NCBI GenBank assembly: GCA_017448825.1
Contig: JAFSKR010000039.1
Coordinates: 1 to 64,000, forward strand
Direction of reading: 5' to 3'
Origin: Bacteroidaceae bacterium
GTDB taxonomy: Bacteria > Bacteroidota > Bacteroidia > Bacteroidales > Bacteroidaceae
DNA length: 64,000 nucleotides
Shown here: piece after piece, positions 41,933 through 50,291 of the stretch
Layout: each line of letters starts with the position of its first letter
How positions within the stretch are numbered: the first letter of the stretch is position 1
Notes under the pieces: model-generated
Database searches by the model: none
What the model saw: only the letters and a program-made list of their open reading frames with translations
What the model was told of the DNA's origin: nothing
Translations under genes and position numbers: made by a program

Positions 41933-42802
41933 TTATACGTAATAGAGTGCGTTACTGTTCATCTTCAGATATTTGTTAAGAGAGAAGAAGGTACAGACAA
42001 ATGTGATGAGTATGCCGAAAAGGAACACCGCCGTTGAAACGATGGCCACGACTTTGAGGTCAATGATAGAAGTGATTTGTGGCTCATAGCTCTTCAGCCA
42101 ATACAAGCCAAAGAGAAGAAGCCCATCCGCGATAATGGCAGAGATGATGCCCAAAGTAAAGCCTCGGGCCAAGAAAGGACGACGAATGAAGTTCCAACTG
42201 GCACCCACCAGCTTCATCGTGTTGATGATGAAGCGTTTGGAGAAAATAGTCAGACGTACTGTATTGTTGATGAGGGCAAACGAGATGTAGGTGAACAATG
42301 CTGCAATGATGAGCAGGATGACACTGACCTTTCGGATGTTGTCGTTCACGGACTTAATGAGGTCTTTAGAATAGATAACATCCACCACATCACTATTGCC
42401 CTTCAATTCTTTAACTGCCATGCCAATGCTATCGGGATTAGCATATTCAGCATTGATTTTCACTTCAAAGGATGCGGTATAAGGATTCATACCTATAAAT
42501 TCTGTGGGGTCAATACCTTGAGCGGCTATTTCCTCTTGCAAAGCCTGCTCTTTCGAGATGTATTCCACGCTTTTGGCATAGGGGGCTTGTCGGAGTACAT
42601 GCTCCATCTTTTGGATTTGCGAACTGTCCAATTCGTCGCTGATAAGCACACTTACGTTGATATTTTCTTTCACGTAATTAGAAAGATTGTGCGCTGTCAG
42701 CACGAAAAGTACGATGATACCCAAAAGCACCAACACCAAAGTGGTACTGATGGTAGCCGTGATGAATTGAGTGCTCAGAAACGAATGTCTATTCTTACTC
42801 AT
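41933..42802 (-). CDS. ftsX: Cell division protein FtsX
   Basis: Permease subunit of the FtsEX complex, which couples division to peptidoglycan hydrolysis. The 289 residues have four membrane helices: one near the N-terminus (ISTTLVLVLLGIIVLFVLTA), a periplasmic domain (about 45-160, ENINVSVLISDELDS) and three at the end. The ATPase FtsE is not in the window. The EnvC-like protein encoded at 50.3-51.9 kb is the natural periplasmic partner (inference from E. coli). The start overlaps the miaB end by 8 bases. Confidence 0.92.
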   Translation of the reverse strand: MSKNRHSFLSTQFITATISTTLVLVLLGIIVLFVLTAHNLSNYVKENINVSVLISDELDSSQIQKMEHVLRQAPYAKSVEYISKEQALQEEIAAQGIDPTEFIGMNPYTASFEVKINAEYANPDSIGMAVKELKGNSDVVDVIYSKDLIKSVNDNIRKVSVILLIIAALFTYISFALINNTVRLTIFSKRFIINTMKLVGASWNFIRRPFLARGFTLGIISAIIADGLLLFGLYWLKSYEPQITSIIDLKVVAIVSTAVFLFGILITFVCTFFSLNKYLKMNSNALYYV

Positions 42803-44105
42803 GTACTTCTATTCCTTTAAGTGTTGCAGAACTGGATTCAAGGACTTTCACTGTAACAAAATCACCAATATGATGGTTGCCACGGTCAAACACAATGACC
42901 TTGTTTTGCTGATTGCGGCCAAAAAGTTGCTCCCTGCTACGTTTAGAAACACCCTCCACCAGCACCTCGAAACACTTGCCAACATCCTTTTTGTAACTCT
43001 CTGCTGAAAGTTGATTCTGTAGTGCAATCATTTCATTAAGGCGGCGAATCTTAGTTTCTTCTGGCACATCATCTGGTAAGTGTTTGGAGGCGTATGTACC
43101 AGGGCGCTCTGAGTATTTGAACATGAATGCCGAGTCGTAGCCACATTCACGCATCAACGAGAGCGACAACTGATGGTCTTCTTCTGTCTCGGAGTGGTAG
43201 CCGACAAAAATGTCAGTCGTCAATCCACAGTCTGGAAGAATACGACGAATGGCTGCTACACGGTCAAGATACCACTCACGCGTATATTTACGATTCATCA
43301 GTTTCAAGATACGGTCAGAACCGCTTTGTACAGGCAAGTGAATATGTCGGCAGATGTTGGAATGGGCAGCAATCACTTCCAGTGTCTCGTCACTCATGTC
43401 CTTAGGATGTGAGGTTGTGAAACGGATACGCATACTGGGAACAGCATCGGCAACGATGGCAAGCAATCTGGGGAAACTGACCTCATCATAATGGTAACTG
43501 TTCACGTTCTGCCCCAACAATGTCACCTCCTTAAAGCCTTTCTCTTGCAAGTCTTTCACCTCATTCAAGATACTATTCACCTCGCGACTTCTCTCACGCC
43601 CCCTTGTGTAAGGAACTATACAATAGTGACAGAAATTGTTGCAACCACGCATGATACTGACAAAACCGCTCACACGCCCCCCACAGACACGTTCAGGAAG
43701 GATATCCCGATAGGTCTCTGTCGTACTGAGTTCGATGTTGATGGCTTTCTCGCCTATCTCCGCAGCCGCAAAAAGTTCAGGAAGAGACAAATAAGCGTCA
43801 GGACCAGCAACCAAATCTACGTGATGGTTTTCAATCAAACCTTCTTTCACCCGTTCTGCCATACATCCAACCACTCCCACGATGAAACGCCGTCCCTTCT
43901 TCTGCAAAGCATGGAATGCCTCCAGCCGATTGTATATTTTGTTCTCTGCATTCTCGCGTACCGAACAGGTATTAAGGAGTACTGCATCCGCTTCGTCCAG
44001 CGATTCGCACGTCTCATACCCTGCCATCTTCATGACAGACGCAATCACCTCACTGTCCGCCACGTTCATTTGGCAGCCGTAAGTCTCAATAAAAAGTTTC
44101 TTCAT
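42795..44105 (-). CDS. miaB: tRNA-2-methylthio-N6-dimethylallyladenosine synthase
   Basis: Radical-SAM enzyme that methylthiolates i6A37 in tRNA. From the ATG at 44105 the 436 residues begin KKLFIETYGCQMNVADSEV (first Fe-S cluster cysteine Cys11) and contain GVVGCMAERVKE, the radical SAM motif RGCNNFCHYCIVPYTRG and a C-terminal TRAM domain. A longer frame to 44135 is ruled out because its first codon lies in the promoter's -7 box. First gene of the minus-strand series down to the DPP gene. Confidence 0.96.
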   Translation of the reverse strand: MKKLFIETYGCQMNVADSEVIASVMKMAGYETCESLDEADAVLLNTCSVRENAENKIYNRLEAFHALQKKGRRFIVGVVGCMAERVKEGLIENHHVDLVAGPDAYLSLPELFAAAEIGEKAINIELSTTETYRDILPERVCGGRVSGFVSIMRGCNNFCHYCIVPYTRGRERSREVNSILNEVKDLQEKGFKEVTLLGQNVNSYHYDEVSFPRLLAIVADAVPSMRIRFTTSHPKDMSDETLEVIAAHSNICRHIHLPVQSGSDRILKLMNRKYTREWYLDRVAAIRRILPDCGLTTDIFVGYHSETEEDHQLSLSLMRECGYDSAFMFKYSERPGTYASKHLPDDVPEETKIRRLNEMIALQNQLSAESYKKDVGKCFEVLVEGVSKRSREQLFGRNQQNKVIVFDRGNHHIGDFVTVKVLESSSATLKGIEVHE

Positions 44106-44132
44106 CAAGAATGTTTTTGTACAAAAGCGGTG

Positions 44133-44140
44133 CAAAGGTA
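44133..44140 (-). promoter_or_regulatory. miaB series promoter, -7 box
   Basis: TACCTTTG on the minus strand, 27 bases before the chosen ATG. Confidence 0.6.
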
Positions 44141-44183
44141 CGAAAAATTTTCCTTTTATAGTCCTTGGTTGTAGTTTTTTTCA

Positions 44184-44191
44184 TACCTTTG
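44184..44191 (+). promoter_or_regulatory. Promoter of membrane protein gene, -7 box
   Basis: TACCTTTG, divergent from the miaB promoter 43 bases away; about 50 bases before the GTG start. Confidence 0.55.
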
Positions 44192-44240
44192 TACCCAATT
44201 TGGTAAATTTGTTCATTTTCAACGCTAAAACCATTCTTTC

Positions 44241-45293
44241 GTGCGATTTCACTTTCAGAGAACAATAGCAAGCAGTCAGGCAACATTGCCTGTTGTGGGT
44301 GTCATTGCCTTGGGGTTGTGGTATCTTTTGCCCGTGCCTGTCAACGGGGGAGGGGATGTATGTGCTGACTATGGACTTTGGCATCTCATGCCCTCCTTCC
44401 TGCAAGAGGGGTACTGGACAATAGGACTTAGTGCACTGGGGGCGGTACTTGGTGTTTATCTTATGACAGAATTGAACAATGCCTATATCTTGCTCAGAGT
44501 CAGCTCTCGAATGATTGGCAGCACGTATGCTTTGTTGGTGGCTATCACGGTGGTGTGTCATCGGTTTCAACCAGGGTCTATTGTAGCATTACTGTCATTG
44601 TTGTCATTTTTCCCCTTGTTTGTTTCCTACCAGTTGCCGAATCCTCGGCTCTCTTTTATGACCCACCTGTTGGTTTCCCTTGCCTCTTTGGTCTTTCCCA
44701 AGATGTTGTTTTTGGTGCCCATCTATTGGCTTCTTCAAGGTTTTCTCAGAGCCTTCTCTTTCAGGTGTTTCATGGCATCATTGTTGGCAGTTTTGCTGCC
44801 CTACTGGTTCTATGGAGGCCTTGCGTTCGCATTGGGTTTTTGGTCTGATTTTGCCACCCAAGTGTCAGCGGTGTTTGAAGTTCAATGGTTTGACTACTCC
44901 CAACTGGACGGTCGCCATTTTTTCACGTTCGGCTTCCTTGTGCTGCTGTTCTTATCGGGTGCCATTGATTTCTATCACAATCGTTTTCTTGACAAAGCAC
45001 GTATCCGAACTCTCTACAATGTGGTGATTCTGCACGGGGGGAGCATTATGCTCACTATATGCCTCTTTCCGCAGTTCTTTTCGGTGTTGGTGCATCTGCT
45101 CTTGATAGACACCGCCATTGTTTTTGGACATTTCTTCACGCTTACACACACTCTGTTCTCACATATCTACAACATCGTGTTGCTGCTGTTTGCATTGGTG
45201 GTGGTGGCCGCACAATATGTATTGGATGCATCGGGTTTCACATTTGCACCCACAGGGGTCCCTTTTCATGCCACCACTTTAATCCCCCTCTAA
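44241..45293 (+). CDS. Polytopic membrane protein of unknown function
   Basis: 350 residues with about ten hydrophobic helices (for example LPVVGVIALGLWYLLPVPV, LLVAITVVCH, FLRAFSFRCFMASLLAVLLP, FGFLVLLFLSGAID, NIVLLLFALVVVAAQYVL). I do not recognise the family; it resembles Bacteroidetes-specific membrane proteins of similar length without known role. The start must be GTG at 44241, since an in-frame stop at 44226 closes the frame. The YqaA-like gene begins 7 bases after its stop, suggesting a joint transcript. Confidence 0.65.
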   Translation: MRFHFQRTIASSQATLPVVGVIALGLWYLLPVPVNGGGDVCADYGLWHLMPSFLQEGYWTIGLSALGAVLGVYLMTELNNAYILLRVSSRMIGSTYALLVAITVVCHRFQPGSIVALLSLLSFFPLFVSYQLPNPRLSFMTHLLVSLASLVFPKMLFLVPIYWLLQGFLRAFSFRCFMASLLAVLLPYWFYGGLAFALGFWSDFATQVSAVFEVQWFDYSQLDGRHFFTFGFLVLLFLSGAIDFYHNRFLDKARIRTLYNVVILHGGSIMLTICLFPQFFSVLVHLLLIDTAIVFGHFFTLTHTLFSHIYNIVLLLFALVVVAAQYVLDASGFTFAPTGVPFHATTLIPL

Positions 45294-45300
45294 TTCTCAC

Positions 45301-45756
45301 ATGGAATCACTAAATGAGTTCTTCATAGAATACGGTTATTGGGGCATGGCGATGGCATCTTTCTTAGCAGGCACCTTCGTTCCCTTCAGTTCCGAAGCGG
45401 TCATGGCCGCCTTGATTGCCACCACTGGCATGGATCCCTTCCTCACCCTCGTTAGTGGTACCATTGGCAATGTGTTGGGCAGTATGTTTAACTATTTTAT
45501 CGGTCGCATTGGTAACATCGAGCAGATTTCCCACTGGATGCACGTGAAGGAACGGCGGCTCCGCAAGACACGCGACTACGTGGAGAAACGCGGCTCATGG
45601 ATTGCCGCCTTCTCCTTCCTGCCTATCTTCGGCACCGCCATCTCCATTTCCTTGGGTCTTCTGCGCGCCAACGTGTGGGGGGTCATCTTTTGGTCTCTCG
45701 TTGGCAAGTTCCTTCGCTACATTCCCGTAGCATATTCCGCTGCGGCCTTGCGATAA
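45301..45756 (+). CDS. YqaA family (DedA/VTT-type) membrane protein
   Basis: 151 residues, smaller than DedA proper, with GYWGMAMASFLAGTFVPFSSE, GNVLGSMFNYFIGR, FLPIFGTAISISLGLLR and KFLRYIPVAY. This is the YqaA form of the VTT superfamily, whose larger members act as lipid carriers or scramblases; a role in membrane lipid handling is an inference. Convergent with the next gene, leaving 16 bases between the stops. Confidence 0.85.
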   Translation: MESLNEFFIEYGYWGMAMASFLAGTFVPFSSEAVMAALIATTGMDPFLTLVSGTIGNVLGSMFNYFIGRIGNIEQISHWMHVKERRLRKTRDYVEKRGSWIAAFSFLPIFGTAISISLGLLRANVWGVIFWSLVGKFLRYIPVAYSAAALR

Positions 45757-45772
45757 CCAACGCTCATCCCCT

Positions 45773-47479
45773 TTAGAAATACGTTTCTAAAATCTTTTTT
45801 GCTCCTTCATCGCCCATATCAACCGCCTTTTGCAGATTGATACGGGCGTTTTCTTTTTCCCCTTTCTGTAGTTGGGCATAGCCAAGAATTCGGTAGGCAT
45901 CAATAATGTTGGGATTGAGGGAAATAGCTGTCTGACAGGACTGTATGCATTCGTCCAAGAGGTTGACCCGAATGGCGAGTGCGGCTTTCTCCACATGATA
46001 GAGCGGAACTTGAGGAGACATCTCTATCGCCTTATTGAGGTCATCAAGTGCTTGTTGGAACATGCGCCCATTCACTTCTATTTGCGAGCGCTCATAGTAG
46101 AAGACAGCACTCACCTTGTTGTTCATCAAATAGCAATACTGATTGTAATCCTGCACCGCATCGCGGAATCGGTCTGCATTGGCAAGCAATTGTCCTCGAC
46201 GAACCACATAGTTGGCAGCCTCTCGTGGCAATGGATCCCCCATCATGGCAAGTGCGCTGTCTATCGGCTCTATCACCGCCCCTAATGAATCTCCTCGTCC
46301 TTCACGAGCAAGACTGATGGCATAATAGTACGACGGAGAGCGTCTTTCCCCTTGATTCAAAGCTTCATAGAGCACAACGGCACTCTCAAAATCCTTCTTA
46401 CCCATCAGTATTTGTGCCTTCAGAATCTTATACTTCTCTTCATTGGCTTTCTGCTCATTAGCACCCGTCTGAGCATCGTTCAGCGAAATCGCCTTGTCCA
46501 CATACTGCAATGCCACATCGTACGTCCATTTCTCATAGGAGGGTTCGGGTTGCAAGTTCAGTTTGTCGTAAAGGGTGGAGGCCACATTGAAATTTCCCAC
46601 AGCCTTGTCTGCCACCAGGGAGAGATATTGCTGCAAGTCTCTGTCAGCCTCTTCAAAACGCAACAAATCGATGAGTGGGGCTGAGCGTCGCAAGTAACCC
46701 TCGGCATTCTGAGGATAAGCACCCACGAAACGATTGACCATATCCATATATTCCTCGTTGCTCGTCGTGCGTGAACGTAAATAGAGATACACCAACGCTT
46801 CTTCTGCCGTATCGGGCAAACCCTTTGGAATGAAGATATTACCCAATGCCACTGATGCCGAACGTGCAGGGATAGCCTCCATTTTCAGCACCTCTTGGAA
46901 ACGGATATCAAGCACATAGCTCTTATCACCCATTGGAGCATGAAGGATGCCCACTAACTGTCCTGCCTCATTGAATAACGGTGCACCTAACAGACTACTG
47001 TCCAACACCTTATCTAATCCATAGTAGACATATTTACCCTGAATGAGTGCCGTGTCCACCACGCTTGCTTGGTCAAATGTCGCTTTGCTGCTACCACCAT
47101 AGCCAATGGCATGGAAAATACTTCCTGTTGATTGAGCCGCTGATGCAGTCGCAAGCACCGCATTACCTTTTGTGTTCACACGAAAGCGTACCAATGAGTA
47201 AGTGTCGTCAGCCCCTAAAATACAATCCACCTCCGTCTGTTTGCCACCAACTTCTATGACAGTCGCTTTGTAGGCTCCTTTAAAGAGTCGATAGTCAGCC
47301 ACGGCCTCACCATTGGCACCAACATAAAAGCCGATGCCTTGATGCAGAAGGTTTCCTTGCTGGTCATACGTATTTACGGAGAATATGCCTTTCTGTACTT
47401 TCGAGGCAAATTTAGGTTGAGCAAAACCACTCATCGTGGTCAACAAAAGAAACAATATAAAGATTATTCTTTTTCCCAT
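45773..47479 (-). CDS. Exported trypsin-fold (inactive) plus TPR protein
   Basis: 568 residues: signal peptide (IIFILFLLLTTMSGFAQ), a DegP-like chymotrypsin-fold domain (about 25-195) and a TPR array (about 225-568). The fold is recognisable from GIGFYVGANGEAV, ILGADDTYSLVRF and GAPLFNEAGQLVGIL. The catalytic triad is gone: Arg64 stands at the His position, Thr93 at the Asp and Leu164 at the Ser (SLLGAPL for GNSGGPL). It probably binds proteins rather than cleaving them. It starts 13 bases after the recN stop, hence likely cotranscribed. Confidence 0.8.
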   Translation of the reverse strand: MGKRIIFILFLLLTTMSGFAQPKFASKVQKGIFSVNTYDQQGNLLHQGIGFYVGANGEAVADYRLFKGAYKATVIEVGGKQTEVDCILGADDTYSLVRFRVNTKGNAVLATASAAQSTGSIFHAIGYGGSSKATFDQASVVDTALIQGKYVYYGLDKVLDSSLLGAPLFNEAGQLVGILHAPMGDKSYVLDIRFQEVLKMEAIPARSASVALGNIFIPKGLPDTAEEALVYLYLRSRTTSNEEYMDMVNRFVGAYPQNAEGYLRRSAPLIDLLRFEEADRDLQQYLSLVADKAVGNFNVASTLYDKLNLQPEPSYEKWTYDVALQYVDKAISLNDAQTGANEQKANEEKYKILKAQILMGKKDFESAVVLYEALNQGERRSPSYYYAISLAREGRGDSLGAVIEPIDSALAMMGDPLPREAANYVVRRGQLLANADRFRDAVQDYNQYCYLMNNKVSAVFYYERSQIEVNGRMFQQALDDLNKAIEMSPQVPLYHVEKAALAIRVNLLDECIQSCQTAISLNPNIIDAYRILGYAQLQKGEKENARINLQKAVDMGDEGAKKILETYF

Positions 47480-47492
47480 TTCATCTTCAATT

Positions 47493-49175
47493 TTACGATT
47501 TTACTTGCTGCTTGAGTAGAGATTTTGCATTTTCCAATGCTGCTTGTGTCAAAGTCTCACCGCTCAGCATATGAGCAATTTCCTCCACCTTCTGTACATC
47601 AGTAAGAAGGATGATATGCGTTCGTGTTGTATCGCTCGTGTCCTCTTTATACACTTTATAATGATAGTTCCCAAGGGCTGCAATCTGTGGCAAGTGAGTG
47701 ATGGATATGACCTGACGCTTTTGGCTGCCCATCTCCTGCATCATCTTAGCCATCTTCTCGGCAATGGAACCGCTCACACCCGTATCTATCTCATCGAAAA
47801 TAATCGTTGGCAACTTCACTTTCCCTGCAATGAGACTCTTCAGAGCCAACATCACACGGGCTATTTCACCCCCCGAAGCAATTTGACTGACAGGTTGCAA
47901 TTCCCCACTCTTATTAGCATTAAAAAGGAACTGCACGATGTCACACCCTGTTGTTGTAAGTTCTGTAGGCTGAGCGATGACTGAACACTTGAACTGTACA
48001 TTTGGCATACCCAATGGAAGTAACTTTTCCACCATAACTTTTTCCATATCCCTTGCAGCGACTTGTCGAGTCTTCGACAACTGCTTCGCCAAACCCATTG
48101 CCTTATCCCTTTGGGAGGCCACTTTTTGGCGAAGTTCCTCAATGAATGCGTCAGAATTGTCAATTCTCAGAAGTTTTTCTTCCAACTCTTCTTGAAGTAC
48201 AAGCAAGTCCTTCACTGTTTCCACGCTATGCTTCTTCTGTAAAGTATAAATTGTATTCAGTCGGTCATTCACCTCTTCCAATCTCTGTGGGTTATACTCC
48301 ACCTCTTCCGCTTGGCCCTCCAGTTCCTTAGCGATATCCTTCAGTTCGATATAACATGAGTCCAAGCGTTCAGCCAACTCCTTCGCACTGCCATATATCG
48401 ATACGATGGAACGCAATTCTGTGAGACTCTGTTTCAGCAGTCTCAATGCATCCATTCCATCACTTTCCGTCTGTAAACCATTGACTGCCCGATAAAGCGA
48501 CGATTTGATTTCCTCAGCGTGTTCTAACATCTCCGATTCTTCCTCCAATGTCTCCTGCTCCCCCTCCTTCAAGTTGGCATCCTCCAGCTGTTCTACCTGA
48601 AAACGCAAATAGTCCTCATCCTCTTTGCCATTCTTTGCTTCTTCCAATGCCTCTTCAAACTGTTTCTCCAATTTCTGGTAAGTACGATATTCTTTCTGAT
48701 AGGCAACCAACAAATCACCATTCTTCGCCAGAATATCCAGTGTGTTGAGTTGAAAGTCCTCCTTACCCAACAACAGATTCTTATGTTGAGAATGGATGTC
48801 TATTAGCCGTTCACCCAGTTCCTTCAGTTGTGTCAAAGAAGCTGGTGTGTCATTGATAAAGGCTCGTGATTTCCCTGTCGCTGTCAGTTCCCTTCGGATG
48901 ATGCACTCCGAACCATCAAAGTCGAGGTCATTCTCTGCAAAGAAAAACTCCACCTGCTCGTCTGTCACATCAAACGTTGCCTCCACCACACATCGCTTTG
49001 CCCCCACCTTCAGTGCCTTGCTGTCCGCCCGCTGTCCCAACAGCAGTCCAATAGCACCAATGATGATAGACTTACCCGCTCCCGTCTCACCAGTCATGAC
49101 CGAGAACCCCGTATGCAGGTCTATGTCCAATAGTTCTATCAAGGCATAATTCTCTATATGTAGATTCTTTATCAT
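47493..49175 (-). CDS. recN: DNA repair protein RecN
   Basis: SMC-like ATPase for double-strand break repair. The 560 residues show Walker A MTGETGAGKSIIIGAIGLLL at about 30, two coiled-coil arms, the signature region QIASGGEIARVMLALKS, Walker B PTIIFDEIDTGVSG and ISITHLPQIAALG. Length is normal. A DUF4835 gene lies 78 bases upstream with a T-rich repeat in the gap. Confidence 0.97.
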   Translation of the reverse strand: MIKNLHIENYALIELLDIDLHTGFSVMTGETGAGKSIIIGAIGLLLGQRADSKALKVGAKRCVVEATFDVTDEQVEFFFAENDLDFDGSECIIRRELTATGKSRAFINDTPASLTQLKELGERLIDIHSQHKNLLLGKEDFQLNTLDILAKNGDLLVAYQKEYRTYQKLEKQFEEALEEAKNGKEDEDYLRFQVEQLEDANLKEGEQETLEEESEMLEHAEEIKSSLYRAVNGLQTESDGMDALRLLKQSLTELRSIVSIYGSAKELAERLDSCYIELKDIAKELEGQAEEVEYNPQRLEEVNDRLNTIYTLQKKHSVETVKDLLVLQEELEEKLLRIDNSDAFIEELRQKVASQRDKAMGLAKQLSKTRQVAARDMEKVMVEKLLPLGMPNVQFKCSVIAQPTELTTTGCDIVQFLFNANKSGELQPVSQIASGGEIARVMLALKSLIAGKVKLPTIIFDEIDTGVSGSIAEKMAKMMQEMGSQKRQVISITHLPQIAALGNYHYKVYKEDTSDTTRTHIILLTDVQKVEEIAHMLSGETLTQAALENAKSLLKQQVKS

Positions 49176-49198
49176 ATTTCCTTGCTGATGGGATGCTT

Positions 49199-49219
49199 GG
49201 TTTTTGAGTTTTTAAGTTT
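49199..49219. repeat. T-rich GAGTTTTTAAGTTT repeat
   Basis: Third copy of the T-rich tract, in the DUF4835-recN gap. Confidence 0.4.
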
Positions 49220-49253
49220 GCTCTTTTTCTGCTTTAGGTTTCTTTTCCCTTCC

Positions 49254-50165
49254 CTATTTCTTCATTTTGTTCCAATAAGTGTTCTGACTCGCATTCAGGT
49301 TCGACACGATATCATACACCGTCTGTTTCTCCTTCTCCGTCCCATGTCCTGAATAGATACTTACCAGTTCGTCACGCTTATAATCTGTAAAAATCTGTGG
49401 CAACATCGACATTGGCTTATTGCTGTGTGCCTCTTGCAAGAGTTCTATCGCTTCTGTCACTGCCGTCCTGCCACGATCGGCATTGTTCGCCATTTCGTCC
49501 AACCCTTCACGGTAATACTTATATTGCATCTGACGGAATGGCTCCATTGACGTGTCCATATAACTATTGATGATAGCGTGGCGATTTCGGTCATCATCAA
49601 ACGCTTTCCATCCTGGGTCACTTATCATCTGTGCACTATTTGTGATGTTCTCCACAATATGAAGCACCTCTGTTCCGCCCAATGGTGAGAACGTATCTAA
49701 ATCCATCCCGATAAACAGATATGCATAATATGCCAACATCGCCGTTAAGTTGTTGTCCACATTGTTCTCGTTCCACTCCAGCGGATCATACTCCTTATAG
49801 TTGAAGTTGAATGACTCATCCTTCATGGAAAAGACGGTCGAATTATAACTTGAGTTGTAAACAGGACGAGACACTTGCAACAGCAATTCACCAGTGAAGG
49901 CATGACTTGCCTCCTCATACTTTTTGATGGTGATGTTCAGCGTGCAGTCAATCCGTTCATCTTTCTGAAATTGCAGTTCCGTCCATGAATGGTTGTTCAT
50001 GAACTCTTTGATAGCAGTTTCCAGCGTCTCAAAAATGCTTGTATTCGTTCCTTGCACCTGCGCATGATTAACTTTCACTGTGCAGTTTAACTCCTGCGCA
50101 ATACATCTATTGCTCGCTACGACTTCTGCCAGCAAACAAAAAACAGACAAAAGGAATTTTCTCAT
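49254..50165 (-). CDS. DUF4835 exported protein
   Basis: 303 residues from the ATG at 50165, with a signal peptide (FLLSVFCLLAEVVASNRCIAQ) and the DUF4835 pattern: ELNCTVKVNHAQVQGTN, FETLETAIKEFMNNHSWTEL, CTLNITIKKY and MLAYYAYLFIGMDLDTFSP. Found throughout Bacteroidetes, often next to recN and coaBC; function unknown, probably periplasmic. A TTG three codons upstream is less likely. Own promoter candidate. Confidence 0.87.
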   Translation of the reverse strand: MRKFLLSVFCLLAEVVASNRCIAQELNCTVKVNHAQVQGTNTSIFETLETAIKEFMNNHSWTELQFQKDERIDCTLNITIKKYEEASHAFTGELLLQVSRPVYNSSYNSTVFSMKDESFNFNYKEYDPLEWNENNVDNNLTAMLAYYAYLFIGMDLDTFSPLGGTEVLHIVENITNSAQMISDPGWKAFDDDRNRHAIINSYMDTSMEPFRQMQYKYYREGLDEMANNADRGRTAVTEAIELLQEAHSNKPMSMLPQIFTDYKRDELVSIYSGHGTEKEKQTVYDIVSNLNASQNTYWNKMKK

Positions 50166-50188
50166 ATCCTTCAAACCTTAATTCGACA

Positions 50189-50196
50189 CAAAAGTA
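50189..50196 (-). promoter_or_regulatory. DUF4835-recN promoter, -7 box
   Basis: TACTTTTG on the minus strand, 23 bases before the ATG; a TTTG lies 23 bases further upstream, a little too far. Confidence 0.5.
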
Positions 50197-50291
50197 CGTC
50201 TTTCCATTGACATAGCCAACAAAACCTCTCCATTTTAACTTTCTACAACACACCAACTACAGATTTTCCGTCAAATCCAAGCCTCACTTTT

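Noticed and set aside
44241..44300. ATG start for the 350-residue membrane protein
   Set aside because: The frame has a stop at 44226 and no ATG before the first helix; GTG at 44241 is the only reasonable start.
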